Shown one piece after another: positions 1-4,262 of a DNA stretch of 5,653 bases. The stretch is from Actinomycetes bacterium. GTDB lineage: Bacteria; Actinomycetota; Acidimicrobiia; Acidimicrobiales; Acidimicrobiaceae. Location of the stretch: assembly GCA_021819025.1 (NCBI GenBank), contig JAKASN010000154.1, positions 1 to 5,653 of the forward strand, written 5' to 3'. The notes under the pieces are model-generated. The model did not search any database. It saw only the letters and a list, made by a program, of their open reading frames with translations, and had not been told where the DNA came from. The stretch's first letter is position 1. Each line of letters begins with the position of its first letter. Made by a program: the position numbers and the translations under genes.

Positions 1-197
1 CGGCGGCGGGCTTCGGCGGCAGCTCGGGAGTTGAAGGTGATATAGCGTATTTTTGTTCGCGCGAGGGGTCCTTTGGCAAGAAGGGTCAAGGTGGTGGTCT
101 TGCCGGTGCCCGCCAGGGCGTTGATGGCGATGACTCTCTTGTCGGCGGATGCCACGGCATCGGCGACTGCCATCTGTTCTTCATTGGGCCTAATCAT
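1..197 (-). CDS. UvrD/Rep-like superfamily 1 DNA helicase, N-terminal fragment (runs off the left edge)
   Basis: About 65 residues are visible; the rest lies left of base 1. Seen: a Q-motif-like start (MIRPNEEQ), then INALAGTGKTTTL at residues 25-37, a Walker A loop with K33 and T34, then YITFNSRAAAEAR at 52-64, which matches motif Ia of UvrD/Rep-type helicases and their phage relatives. Family knowledge: these enzymes use ATP to translocate on single-stranded DNA and unwind duplexes during replication and recombination. The ATG at 197 is chosen because an in-frame TAG lies 27 bases upstream with no other start between, and the later ATG (codon 9) would cut the Q motif. There is no strong Shine-Dalgarno; the ATG overlaps the TGA of the tiny frame upstream (ATGA), so translational coupling is likely. 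Its place downstream of a YqaJ exonuclease fits a phage recombination/replication operon. The helicase subfamily cannot be decided from this fragment. Confidence 0.85.
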   Translation of the reverse strand, partial: MIRPNEEQMAVADAVASADKRVIAINALAGTGKTTTLTLLAKGPLARTKIRYITFNSRAAAEARR

Positions 198-292
198 TGC
201 TTTGGGGCACTTCGTTTCTTCCTATCAATTTGATCTGGGGGTCCATGACTTCGGCCAGGGTGGTAGAGGAGCTGGAATCGTTCCTCTGTCAT
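194..292 (-). CDS. Small ORF (32 aa) overlapping the helicase start
   Basis: ATG at 292, stop TGA at 196-194, sharing ATGA with the helicase start codon. The product begins MTEERFQLLYHPGRSH and ends in a basic tail (DRKKRSAPKQ). I do not recognise it. In favour: same strand, it fills the only space before the helicase, and the stop/start overlap is typical of coupled phage genes. Against: AAAGG abuts the ATG too closely to be a good ribosome-binding site, the frame is very short, and its composition is not diagnostic. It may serve only as a leader that delivers ribosomes to the helicase. Confidence 0.3.
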   Translation of the reverse strand: MTEERFQLLYHPGRSHGPPDQIDRKKRSAPKQ

Positions 293-295
293 CCT

Positions 296-404
296 TTAGC
301 GCTCGAAAAGCGCGAGAACGGCGTCGCCCAGACGCGACGGATCAGACGGTGGCTGACTGCTCGATCTGGGCGGCGATGGCGGAATAGGTAGGTTGGTAGG
401 TCAT
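296..404 (-). pseudogene. Very small ORF, possibly frameshifted (about 35 aa if joined)
   Basis: An ATG at 404 is preceded by GGAGG at 413-409 (4-nt spacing). It opens a 20-codon frame (start MTYQPTYSAIAAQIEQ) that stops with TGA at 344-342. Immediately past that stop the +1 frame continues as DPSRLGDAVLALFER and stops with TAA at 298-296, two bases before the next ATG (292). The two halves read as one helical, protein-like sequence, and the second half has no start codon of its own. This suggests a one-base disruption, a sequencing error, or less likely a programmed +1 shift at the TGA. Function unknown. It may also be just a 20-residue peptide, or nothing. Confidence 0.3.
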
Positions 405-453
405 TGGTCCTCCGGTCTGTCCACGGTTGGGATATGTGGTGTCGGACTGCGCG

Positions 454-627
454 TCACAGCTGCTGATTGTGCCACTGCAGGCCTGCGTTCCAGGAAGCCA
501 TCCACATCTGGCTTTCGCTGGTGCCAGGTTCTGGGAGGGGAGAGTTTCCCCAAAACTCGACAGCCTCTACGTAGCTAACCATCGCGTGAGTACCCCTGTG
601 GATATCCTCATACTCTGAATCGGTCAT
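454..627 (-). CDS. Small acidic Trp-rich protein (57 aa), possibly RMF-like fold
   Basis: The start is the ATG at 627, set by a strong GGAGG at 640-636 with 8-nt spacing; the upstream in-frame GTG at 705 lacks such a site. The product begins MTDSEYEDIHRG and is acidic at its N-terminus. It contains Trp at 26, 42, 46 and 52, with a segment GNSPLPEP followed by MWMASWNAGLQWH at 41-53. The layout (short helix, small/Pro-rich turn, then W-x3-W-x2-G) recalls the ribosome-modulation-factor-like small proteins common in actinophage early operons, but this is a pattern resemblance, not a firm assignment. It lies 103 bp downstream of the exonuclease, and the gap carries a copy of the TGCATA motif. No membrane segment or signal peptide is visible. 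Confidence 0.6.
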   Translation of the reverse strand: MTDSEYEDIHRGTHAMVSYVEAVEFWGNSPLPEPGTSESQMWMASWNAGLQWHNQQL

Positions 628-635
628 TGTCTTCG

Positions 636-640
636 CCTCC
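636..640 (-). promoter_or_regulatory. Ribosome-binding site GGAGG for the 57-aa protein
   Basis: GGAGG on the minus strand, 8 nt before the ATG at 627. It decides the start over the longer GTG frame. Confidence 0.65.
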
Positions 641-659
641 GTCTCGTCTGCACTGTTAG

Positions 660-670
660 ATATGTATGCA
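660..670 (-). repeat. Intergenic motif copy A (TGCATACATAT)
   Basis: The 11-mer TGCATACATAT on the minus strand lies 33-43 bp upstream of the 57-aa gene. It is identical to copy B at 2116-2126, also in an intergenic region upstream of a minus-strand gene. It may be part of a promoter or a repressor site; no good -35 box accompanies it. Confidence 0.35.
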
Positions 671-730
671 GCGTTGCCAGAGTCTCTGAGTAGCGAGGCA
701 ACCACTCGGTTGACGGCGGGCGCGGTAGTG

Positions 731-1861
731 CTATCTCATTCCCATTCCTCTTGCCGCTGCACTGGGTTGCTGGGCCGGGCTGGAAAGCTTGGCGAGCGCC
801 TTGGTCGTGGTGAGACGGCTCTTTGAAGTGGCGGCGAAGAACTCCTCGATGGGTATCCCGGCTTCGACCATCGCGCCGCGATCCAGGTCCCGGGTGGATA
901 GCGAGGTCTTTTTCGCCAGTTCTGTGCCATCGGGCGCGACGAATGAGACGTTGGGGGAATCCGCGCGCCGGTTGAGATTCTCGGCGATGGCGTCGATCTC
1001 GGCATAGAGGAGCCGGGACTGGCTCTTGAGTTCCTGATAGCGCAGGAGGAGCTCGACGTCTCTGTCGGTAACGGTAATCGTCTCGGCCCCTTCGCTGGCT
1101 TGGGTGGCGCTGGTGTCGATTCCCGAGATGAACTCCTCGCCAAGGGTGCTGAGCCGGGATTCGAGGGCGGCAAGTTCTTTCTCGCTGACGCTTATTCCGG
1201 CGCGGATATCGGTGACGCACTTCCAGAAGATCGCCTCGGCAGCCATTACCAGTCGGAGCTGGTCCGGGGTGAAGTCGAAGCGATACTCGATGGGAGTTGG
1301 ATAGGGCGGAGCCTGGAACATCGCCGCGATATAGCCGACGTTGCATCCCAGGATCGCGCTGTAGTGGGCGAGCTGAGCGATGTAGTACTCGGGGACCTCG
1401 CTCCATGGGTCGCGGAATGAGGTCTTGGCGTCCGCGATGCCAATCTCGTCCCCGAGTCGGTAAAGGCCATCGACATGTGCGAAGGCGAACTTGAAGCGGG
1501 GATTGACGAAGAGGTAGCTGCTCGGGTGCGCGAGCATGTCCGTGTGGTCGAGGTCCTCGAGGGATGTGGTGTAGCCGAGATCAAGTTCCCTCCGGGCGAA
1601 GGTTTTCAGCACCAGTGCTTCCTGGGCGTGTCCGACATCGAGGCGCAGCTGCTGGGCTTCGGTGAATTCTCGCAGTTGGGTACGTGTGACTTTCTCTTGG
1701 AGGAGATCCATCGCACTGTGGTACTTGTTGAGTCCAAGTACCGACCCCGCCTCGGAACCGCCGATGCCGTCGTTGCGATCCATCCCCCATTCGTCACCTT
1801 GGCGGATCTGCATGATCGCGAGATCCTTGGCGAGAAGTTCCCGCATTGATGGTCTGGGCAT
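731..1861 (-). CDS. YqaJ-like viral recombinase / exonuclease (376 aa)
   Basis: A PD-(D/E)xK nuclease of the YqaJ/lambda-exonuclease type. Family role: resects double-stranded DNA ends 5' to 3' to leave 3' single strands for phage annealing recombination. Seen: GIGGSEAGSVLGLNKY at residues 32-47 (family signature near the N-terminus), G77-H-x-x-E81, D131-G in FAHVDGLYR, the metal-binding GIADAKTS with D144 and K146, and the VPEYYIAQLAHYSAILG segment at 156-172 containing Q163. A helical, probably coiled-coil stretch follows (about 265-298). The tail NVSFVAPDGTEL ... LSTRDLD ... TSKSRLTTTK (304-354) resembles the typical YqaJ C-terminal region. D144 replaces the more usual Glu of the ExK motif but is chemically compatible. 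The ATG at 1861 is preceded by GGGAGAG at 1874-1868, which overlaps the stop of the upstream membrane-protein gene, so the two are probably co-translated. No annealing protein (RecT/Erf/Sak) is visible in this window. Confidence 0.88.
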   Translation of the reverse strand: MPRPSMRELLAKDLAIMQIRQGDEWGMDRNDGIGGSEAGSVLGLNKYHSAMDLLQEKVTRTQLREFTEAQQLRLDVGHAQEALVLKTFARRELDLGYTTSLEDLDHTDMLAHPSSYLFVNPRFKFAFAHVDGLYRLGDEIGIADAKTSFRDPWSEVPEYYIAQLAHYSAILGCNVGYIAAMFQAPPYPTPIEYRFDFTPDQLRLVMAAEAIFWKCVTDIRAGISVSEKELAALESRLSTLGEEFISGIDTSATQASEGAETITVTDRDVELLLRYQELKSQSRLLYAEIDAIAENLNRRADSPNVSFVAPDGTELAKKTSLSTRDLDRGAMVEAGIPIEEFFAATSKSRLTTTKALAKLSSPAQQPSAAARGMGMR

Positions 1862-1873
1862 GTTCCACTCTCC

Positions 1874-2044
1874 CTATCGGTACCAGTGCAGAAATTCGGC
1901 GATGATCACCGCTACCGAGAGAGTCGCGGGGATCACGACCAGGTAGAGGGTAATTCGCATCGCCTTCTGGGAGATGACGACTGGTACCAGCAACCCGAAG
2001 GCCAAGGCGGCGCTGATCGCGGCTATTGCAACCTGGTGATCCAT
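1874..2044 (-). CDS. Small two-helix membrane protein (56 aa)
   Basis: The start is the ATG at 2044, chosen for its strong GGGAGG at 2058-2053 (7-8 nt spacing). A longer frame to 2242 exists, but its N-terminal extension is not protein-like. Two hydrophobic segments are visible at residues 5-24 and 31-52, joined by a short loop with K27 and R30, so the loop is probably cytoplasmic (positive-inside rule). The C-terminus is HWYR. There are no catalytic motifs and no recognised family. It lies 12 bp upstream of the exonuclease, whose ribosome-binding site overlaps this gene's TAG. Such tiny membrane proteins occur in phage early operons. A holin is unlikely here because there are no lysis genes nearby; a superinfection-exclusion role is possible but unsupported. 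Confidence 0.68.
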   Translation of the reverse strand: MDHQVAIAAISAALAFGLLVPVVISQKAMRITLYLVVIPATLSVAVIIAEFLHWYR

Positions 2045-2052
2045 TCCGTTGT

Positions 2053-2058
2053 CCTCCC
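2053..2058 (-). promoter_or_regulatory. Ribosome-binding site GGGAGG for the membrane protein
   Basis: GGGAGG on the minus strand, ending 8 nt before the ATG at 2044. It is the reason for preferring the 56-residue product over the longer frame. Confidence 0.65.
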
Positions 2059-2115
2059 GTCCTGTCTTCTCATCGAGGGCCGCGCGCCGCAGCGGCGTTA
2101 TTGCGGCGATGTCCC

Positions 2116-2141
2116 ATATGTATGCACGCCGTGCAGATACT
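2116..2141 (-). repeat. Intergenic motif copy B within a near-palindrome
   Basis: On the plus strand, GTATGCACG-C-CGTGCAGATAC (2120-2140) forms an inverted repeat with a two-base insertion in the right arm (core TGCACG-C-CGTGCA). Overlapping it on the minus strand is CGGCGTGCATACATAT. Its left part (CGGCGTGCATA) matches copy C at 3832-3842, and its right part (TGCATACATAT) matches copy A at 660-670. The site lies about 70 bp upstream of the membrane-protein start, where an operator or promoter of the early operon would be expected. Confidence 0.4.
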
Positions 2142-2294
2142 TGAAGTGAGGGGGGAAATTGCGGGCACGCGGATGAAGGATGCGGGCGGATTACAAAGAG
2201 CTGCAGGTCTAGGACAGGCTGGGTCCACCCAGGACCGGTCACCCGCCACGGTCCCGAAGGCGTTTTTACGGGCGTCCAGCCCTCAAATCAAACG

Positions 2295-2307
2295 CGCCCG
2301 CCGGGCG
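2295..2307. repeat. GC-rich inverted repeat CGCCC-GCC-GGGCG
   Basis: A 5-bp GC stem with a 3-nt loop. Read on the minus strand it is followed within a few bases by TTTGATTT, so it could act as a weak terminator for the SIR2-like transcript; the T tract is interrupted. Confidence 0.25.
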
Positions 2308-2350
2308 GGGGGACTTAAGCGCCCACGTCTTATGCAATGGCGACACAGGG

Positions 2351-2362
2351 GACCATATGGTC
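2351..2362. repeat. Perfect 12-bp palindrome GACCATATGGTC
   Basis: Self-complementary over all 12 bases and located in the non-coding gap, so it could be an operator for a dimeric regulator. It also spans the start of a weak plus-strand ORF. A single copy; no second copy seen in the window. Confidence 0.3.
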
Positions 2363-2455
2363 AACGAGCGTGCCATAAATACCTGGATTGCCGACAGTCT
2401 CGCAAAGGTGAGCCCTTTGTGTCCCCGTTCGGAAGCGACGTTAGGATTCCGCTGA
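2357..2455 (+). CDS. Weak plus-strand small ORF (32 aa), possible gene remnant
   Basis: ATG at 2357 preceded by AGGGGA about 5 nt upstream, a plausible ribosome-binding site, with stop TGA at 2453-2455. The product begins MVNERAINTWIADSLAKVSP, which reads like the helical N-terminus of a larger protein and then stops abruptly. It overlaps the 3' end of the SIR2-like gene by 15 bp in antisense. It could be the truncated start of a gene interrupted when the SIR2 cargo arrived, or chance. Not recognised. Confidence 0.22.
   Translation: MVNERAINTWIADSLAKVSPLCPRSEATLGFR
2403..2419 (-). terminator. Small hairpin downstream of the SIR2-like gene
   Basis: CAAAGG-(5 nt)-CCTTTG, a perfect 6-bp stem, 22 bp after the SIR2-like stop codon. 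No U tract follows on the minus strand, so it is at best a weak or factor-assisted terminator or an mRNA 3'-end stabiliser. Confidence 0.3.
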
Positions 2456-3490
2456 CGACGTACTTTCCTGTGCGAACTCCACGTCGAGGAGAGGCCTGAA
2501 CCAGGCAACCAGCTCCTCAAGCTCGGTCACACCTTGCGGTACAGCGTTGTCCGCGATGAACCGTGCTTCAATGTACTGGTTCCGATACGCCTCTCCCGAT
2601 CGTCGAGGGTGCATCGCAAGCCATGATTCAAAGAAGGAATCGTGTATCTCGTAGTGATGCGTGTGGATGAAGGGGTCCCAGGTTTCCCGCAGGGCCTCAT
2701 GATCTGATCCGGGCCGATTGATGATCTCAGTCTGCTCCATCTGGCGCTTCTGGACATCTCCCCACGCGCCTTTCAAGAGTGAGATCGCATCAAGATCCGT
2801 TTTCGGCGCGCTGTAGCCGAAGACTGTGAACATAAAGCAGTTCTTCAAGAAATACCGAGCTGCGGCCCACTCCCGGACTATAAGCGGGTCAGCCTGATAG
2901 TTCTTCTTCTCAACGGGAAACAGTAGGTTCGATGGAACGAAAGGTTCTCGGCATTGACTGCAGGGACGCCCCGCGATGCCGCTAGTCGCGTCTCTGACGC
3001 AGAAACCGATTCTGACATTGCCGTGAAGGAAAAACAGCTTCGGAAACTTCGAGACGCCAAGCGCCGCCAATCTGATGCGCGATTGCACCAAGAACGGATC
3101 CCAATTAAACGTGAAAATGGCGTCCTTGTCGCGAAGGCAGAGGTGCAAGTAGTCATAGGGGTTCGGGCCATCGGGTAGCTCCAAACGCTTGAAGTAACGC
3201 GCAATTCGACGATCTAGTTCATCCAGCCCGGCGTCGTGCCTCTCGAACATGCGCGAATACGCGGACTCAAAGTCCGTTCCAGCCAACTCCTTCAAATCAC
3301 CGGGAAACAACTGAGTGAGATTGAGCTCATCAGCAATATCGCGCATTACTGGAACAGACCTACCGTTCTTATCTCCATTTGGTAGCGCCGCTTTGCTGGC
3401 GCCAGCTCCAAGAAGAAGGACGTGCGGGCATGCCATCGAGATCGTTGCAATCTCCTCGTCCACCGCAACATCGCCTGGGTAGTCCGTCAC
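2441..3490 (-). CDS. SIR2-like protein, putative NAD-depleting phage-defence effector (349 aa)
   Basis: Seen: HVLLLGAGASKAALP at residues 23-37, the nucleotide-binding glycine loop of SIR2 folds; IFTFNWDPFL at 125-134 with N129 and D131 in place of the TxNxD catalytic motif; KLFFLHGN at 151-158 with H156 as the expected catalytic His; C164 plus C177-x-x-C180, a reduced zinc-ribbon-like insert; and MFTVFGYSAPKTDLDA at 220-235, the distal NAD-site motif. The C-terminal part (about 255-335, including ETWDPFIHTHHYEIHDSF and AMHPRRSGEAYRNQY) matches no domain I can name. Family knowledge: SIR2-like domains in defence proteins (ThsA, DSR, SIR2-HerA, SIR2-Argonaute) hydrolyse NAD to abort infection. 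Here it stands alone, in cargo position, so defence is inferred. The GTG at 3490 directly follows an in-frame TAG region and keeps a helix before the first strand; ATG 3436 is the alternative. Codon use (AGA, ATA, CTA, CTT) differs from the flanking phage genes, suggesting transfer. Cytoplasmic; no membrane segment. Confidence 0.85.
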   Translation of the reverse strand: MTDYPGDVAVDEEIATISMACPHVLLLGAGASKAALPNGDKNGRSVPVMRDIADELNLTQLFPGDLKELAGTDFESAYSRMFERHDAGLDELDRRIARYFKRLELPDGPNPYDYLHLCLRDKDAIFTFNWDPFLVQSRIRLAALGVSKFPKLFFLHGNVRIGFCVRDATSGIAGRPCSQCREPFVPSNLLFPVEKKNYQADPLIVREWAAARYFLKNCFMFTVFGYSAPKTDLDAISLLKGAWGDVQKRQMEQTEIINRPGSDHEALRETWDPFIHTHHYEIHDSFFESWLAMHPRRSGEAYRNQYIEARFIADNAVPQGVTELEELVAWFRPLLDVEFAQESTSSAES

Positions 3491-3777
3491 TCGCTACAAC
3501 ACCTAACACTTTGGCTCAATTAACAACATAAATTACAGGCCATGACCTACGGCTCAGTCCGCGACCACAGGGATCGACGCTCTTTGGGGCATAACAGCCT
3601 TGGTAGCAGCTCGTAACTACTGTCCTGATGTCGAGAATTCCTTGGCTGCACTATGCGCTCCTGCTGAAGGGCTCCAGAGACTCGAACAACTGTTGGGCCC
3701 CCAAAAAACTGAGTTCCCCTCCAGCCTGAGCGACAATTTCGTCTGATTCGAAGTCGCGGGACGACCTCCACCTGTCA

Positions 3778-3791
3778 GCGGCGATCGCCGC
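3778..3791. repeat. Perfect 14-bp palindrome GCGGCGATCGCCGC
   Basis: Fully self-complementary and GC-rich, with a GCGATCGC core; the shorter GCGATCGCC recurs at 4442-4450. A possible operator or hairpin in the non-coding stretch upstream of the SIR2-like gene. Confidence 0.3.
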
Positions 3792-3831
3792 CGATCCCCT
3801 CCGCTCGCCCGGTTCCCTGAATCTGGATAAT

Positions 3832-3842
3832 TATGCACGCCG
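3832..3842 (-). repeat. Intergenic motif copy C (CGGCGTGCATA)
   Basis: On the minus strand CGGCGTGCATAATTAT shares its first 11 bases with copy B (2121-2131). The CATAAT within it matches a -10 hexamer at five of six positions, but no good -35 at 16-18 bp was seen. It lies about 340 bp upstream of the SIR2-like start. Confidence 0.35.
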
Positions 3843-3962
3843 GGGTGCCAAGCTAACGAAGGTTGGTACGTCGAGCCTGCCATCCTCCAGTTCGCGCAGG
3901 ATGATTTTCGTCCAAATGAAGTTGATCAAGAGGATTACCCTGCGGCTTAGCGTGGGTGAGGT

Positions 3963-3994
3963 CGCCACGGTAATCCTGAAGGATCACCTTGGCG
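3963..3994. repeat. 32-bp imperfect palindrome (strong hairpin or dyad operator)
   Basis: Arms pair symmetrically as CGCCA/TGGCG, GGT/ACC and ATCCT/AGGAT, separated by single mismatched pairs at 3968/3989 and 3972/3985, with a two-base centre at 3978-3979: 13 of 15 pairs match. On the minus-strand transcript the 3972/3985 mismatch becomes a G-U wobble. Read on the plus strand the stem is followed by TTATAT, somewhat like an intrinsic terminator; on the minus strand no U tract follows. It lies 29 bp past the excisionase stop, so it could terminate excisionase transcripts, bind a dimeric regulator, or form part of a structured RNA. Confidence 0.6.
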
Positions 3995-4022
3995 TTATAT
4001 CTGACATTGGAGGGGTGCCGGG

Positions 4023-4262
4023 TCAGCCATTTTGAGTCCGACCGAGCACTGAATTCAGCGTTCCCGGCCGAATTCGAAGGCCTTCGATAAACTCCAGCAC
4101 CTCTGGATACTTCAGCCGTATCACTCTGCCCATCTGATAAGCGGGCAATGATCCGCCGTCAATAAACCGGTAGAGCGTTTGGAGGCTGACGCCGAGGTAT
4201 TCAGACGCTTCCTTCGATGACATCCAGGAGATCTTTTCAATTGAAGCACCATTGGAACCCAT
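4023..4262 (-). CDS. Excisionase-like helix-turn-helix DNA-binding protein (79 aa)
   Basis: A small MerR/HTH_17-type DNA-binding protein. Seen after the N-terminal leader: ISWMSSKEASEYLGVSLQTLYRFIDGGSLPAYQMGRVIRLKYPEVLEFIE, in which the SSKEASEYLGVS helix-turn, the recognition helix QTLYRFI, the wing GGSLPAYQMGRVIRL and the closing helix PEVLEFIE follow the canonical order. Family role: bends attachment-site DNA and directs the integrase toward excision; relatives also act as small transcription regulators. The ATG at 4262 is preferred over the TTG at 4280 because GGAAGG (4278-4273) then sits 10 nt upstream. It lies 255 bp downstream of the integrase on the same strand, the usual company of an excisionase. 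The C-terminal tail (RIRPGTLNSVLGRTQNG) is not conserved-looking. Confidence 0.75.
   Translation of the reverse strand: MGSNGASIEKISWMSSKEASEYLGVSLQTLYRFIDGGSLPAYQMGRVIRLKYPEVLEFIEGLRIRPGTLNSVLGRTQNG

Larger units (their letters stand above)
2045..2440. other. Non-coding gap between the SIR2-like gene and the early operon
   Basis: 396 bp with no convincing minus-strand gene; frames here have Pro/Arg-rich shadow-like translations and no ribosome-binding sites. It holds the near-palindrome at 2116-2141, a GC-rich inverted repeat (CGCCC-GCC-GGGCG, 2295-2307), another TGCATA copy (2331-2336), the 12-bp palindrome GACCATATGGTC (2351-2362) and a small hairpin (2403-2419). A regulatory role for the operon to the left is likely, but no clear -35/-10 pair was found. 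Confidence 0.5.
3491..4022. other. 532-bp stretch without a convincing gene, upstream of the SIR2-like gene
   Basis: Minus-strand frames here are shadow-like. On the plus strand a frame open from 3548 to the TGA at 3744-3746 lacks an early ATG but reads protein-like (GIDALWGITALVAARNY, then SLAALCAPAEGLQRLEQLLG). A second plus frame, ATG 3901 to TGA 4033-4035 (44 codons, MIFVQMKLIKRITLRL), runs into the excisionase 3' end. On the minus strand an antisense frame past the excisionase stop reads SDSKWLTRHPSNVRYNAKV and stays open about 60 codons without a good start. None has a clear ribosome-binding site. The segment may contain eroded coding remnants, the SIR2 promoter (AT-rich 3510-3540) or a structured RNA. 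Confidence 0.5.

Noticed and set aside
73..387. 104-codon plus-strand frame at the left end.
   Set aside because: It is antisense to the helicase N-terminus, whose Walker A and motif Ia are clear on the minus strand.
624..1406. 260-codon minus-strand frame and several other long frames inside the exonuclease gene.
   Set aside because: Arg/Pro/His-rich shadow translations of the YqaJ gene without motifs or ribosome-binding sites.
1874..2242. Long (122-residue) version of the membrane protein.
   Set aside because: The extra 66 residues look like translated non-coding DNA; the ATG at 2044 has a strong GGGAGG at proper spacing.
2026..2499. 157-codon plus-strand frame across the non-coding gap and SIR2 3' end.
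   Set aside because: Arg-rich with no domain, no ribosome-binding site, and overlapping real genes at both ends.
3661..3695. On the minus strand GTTCGAGTCTCTGGAGCCC resembles the T-arm and 3' end of a tRNA, a typical att core.
   Set aside because: The five-base T-stem does not pair, and no cloverleaf, anticodon arm or matching acceptor stem is found upstream.
3690..3707. Hairpin TTGGG-CC-CCCAA next to a homopolymer run, terminator-like.
   Set aside because: On the plus strand the run after the stem is A, and on the minus strand the T run precedes the stem, so neither orientation gives a stem followed by U.
3547..3883. Two overlapping minus-strand frames (74 and 88 codons) in the gap upstream of SIR2.
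   Set aside because: Composition is Ser/Gly/Arg-rich and shadow-like, with no ribosome-binding sites and no recognisable motif.
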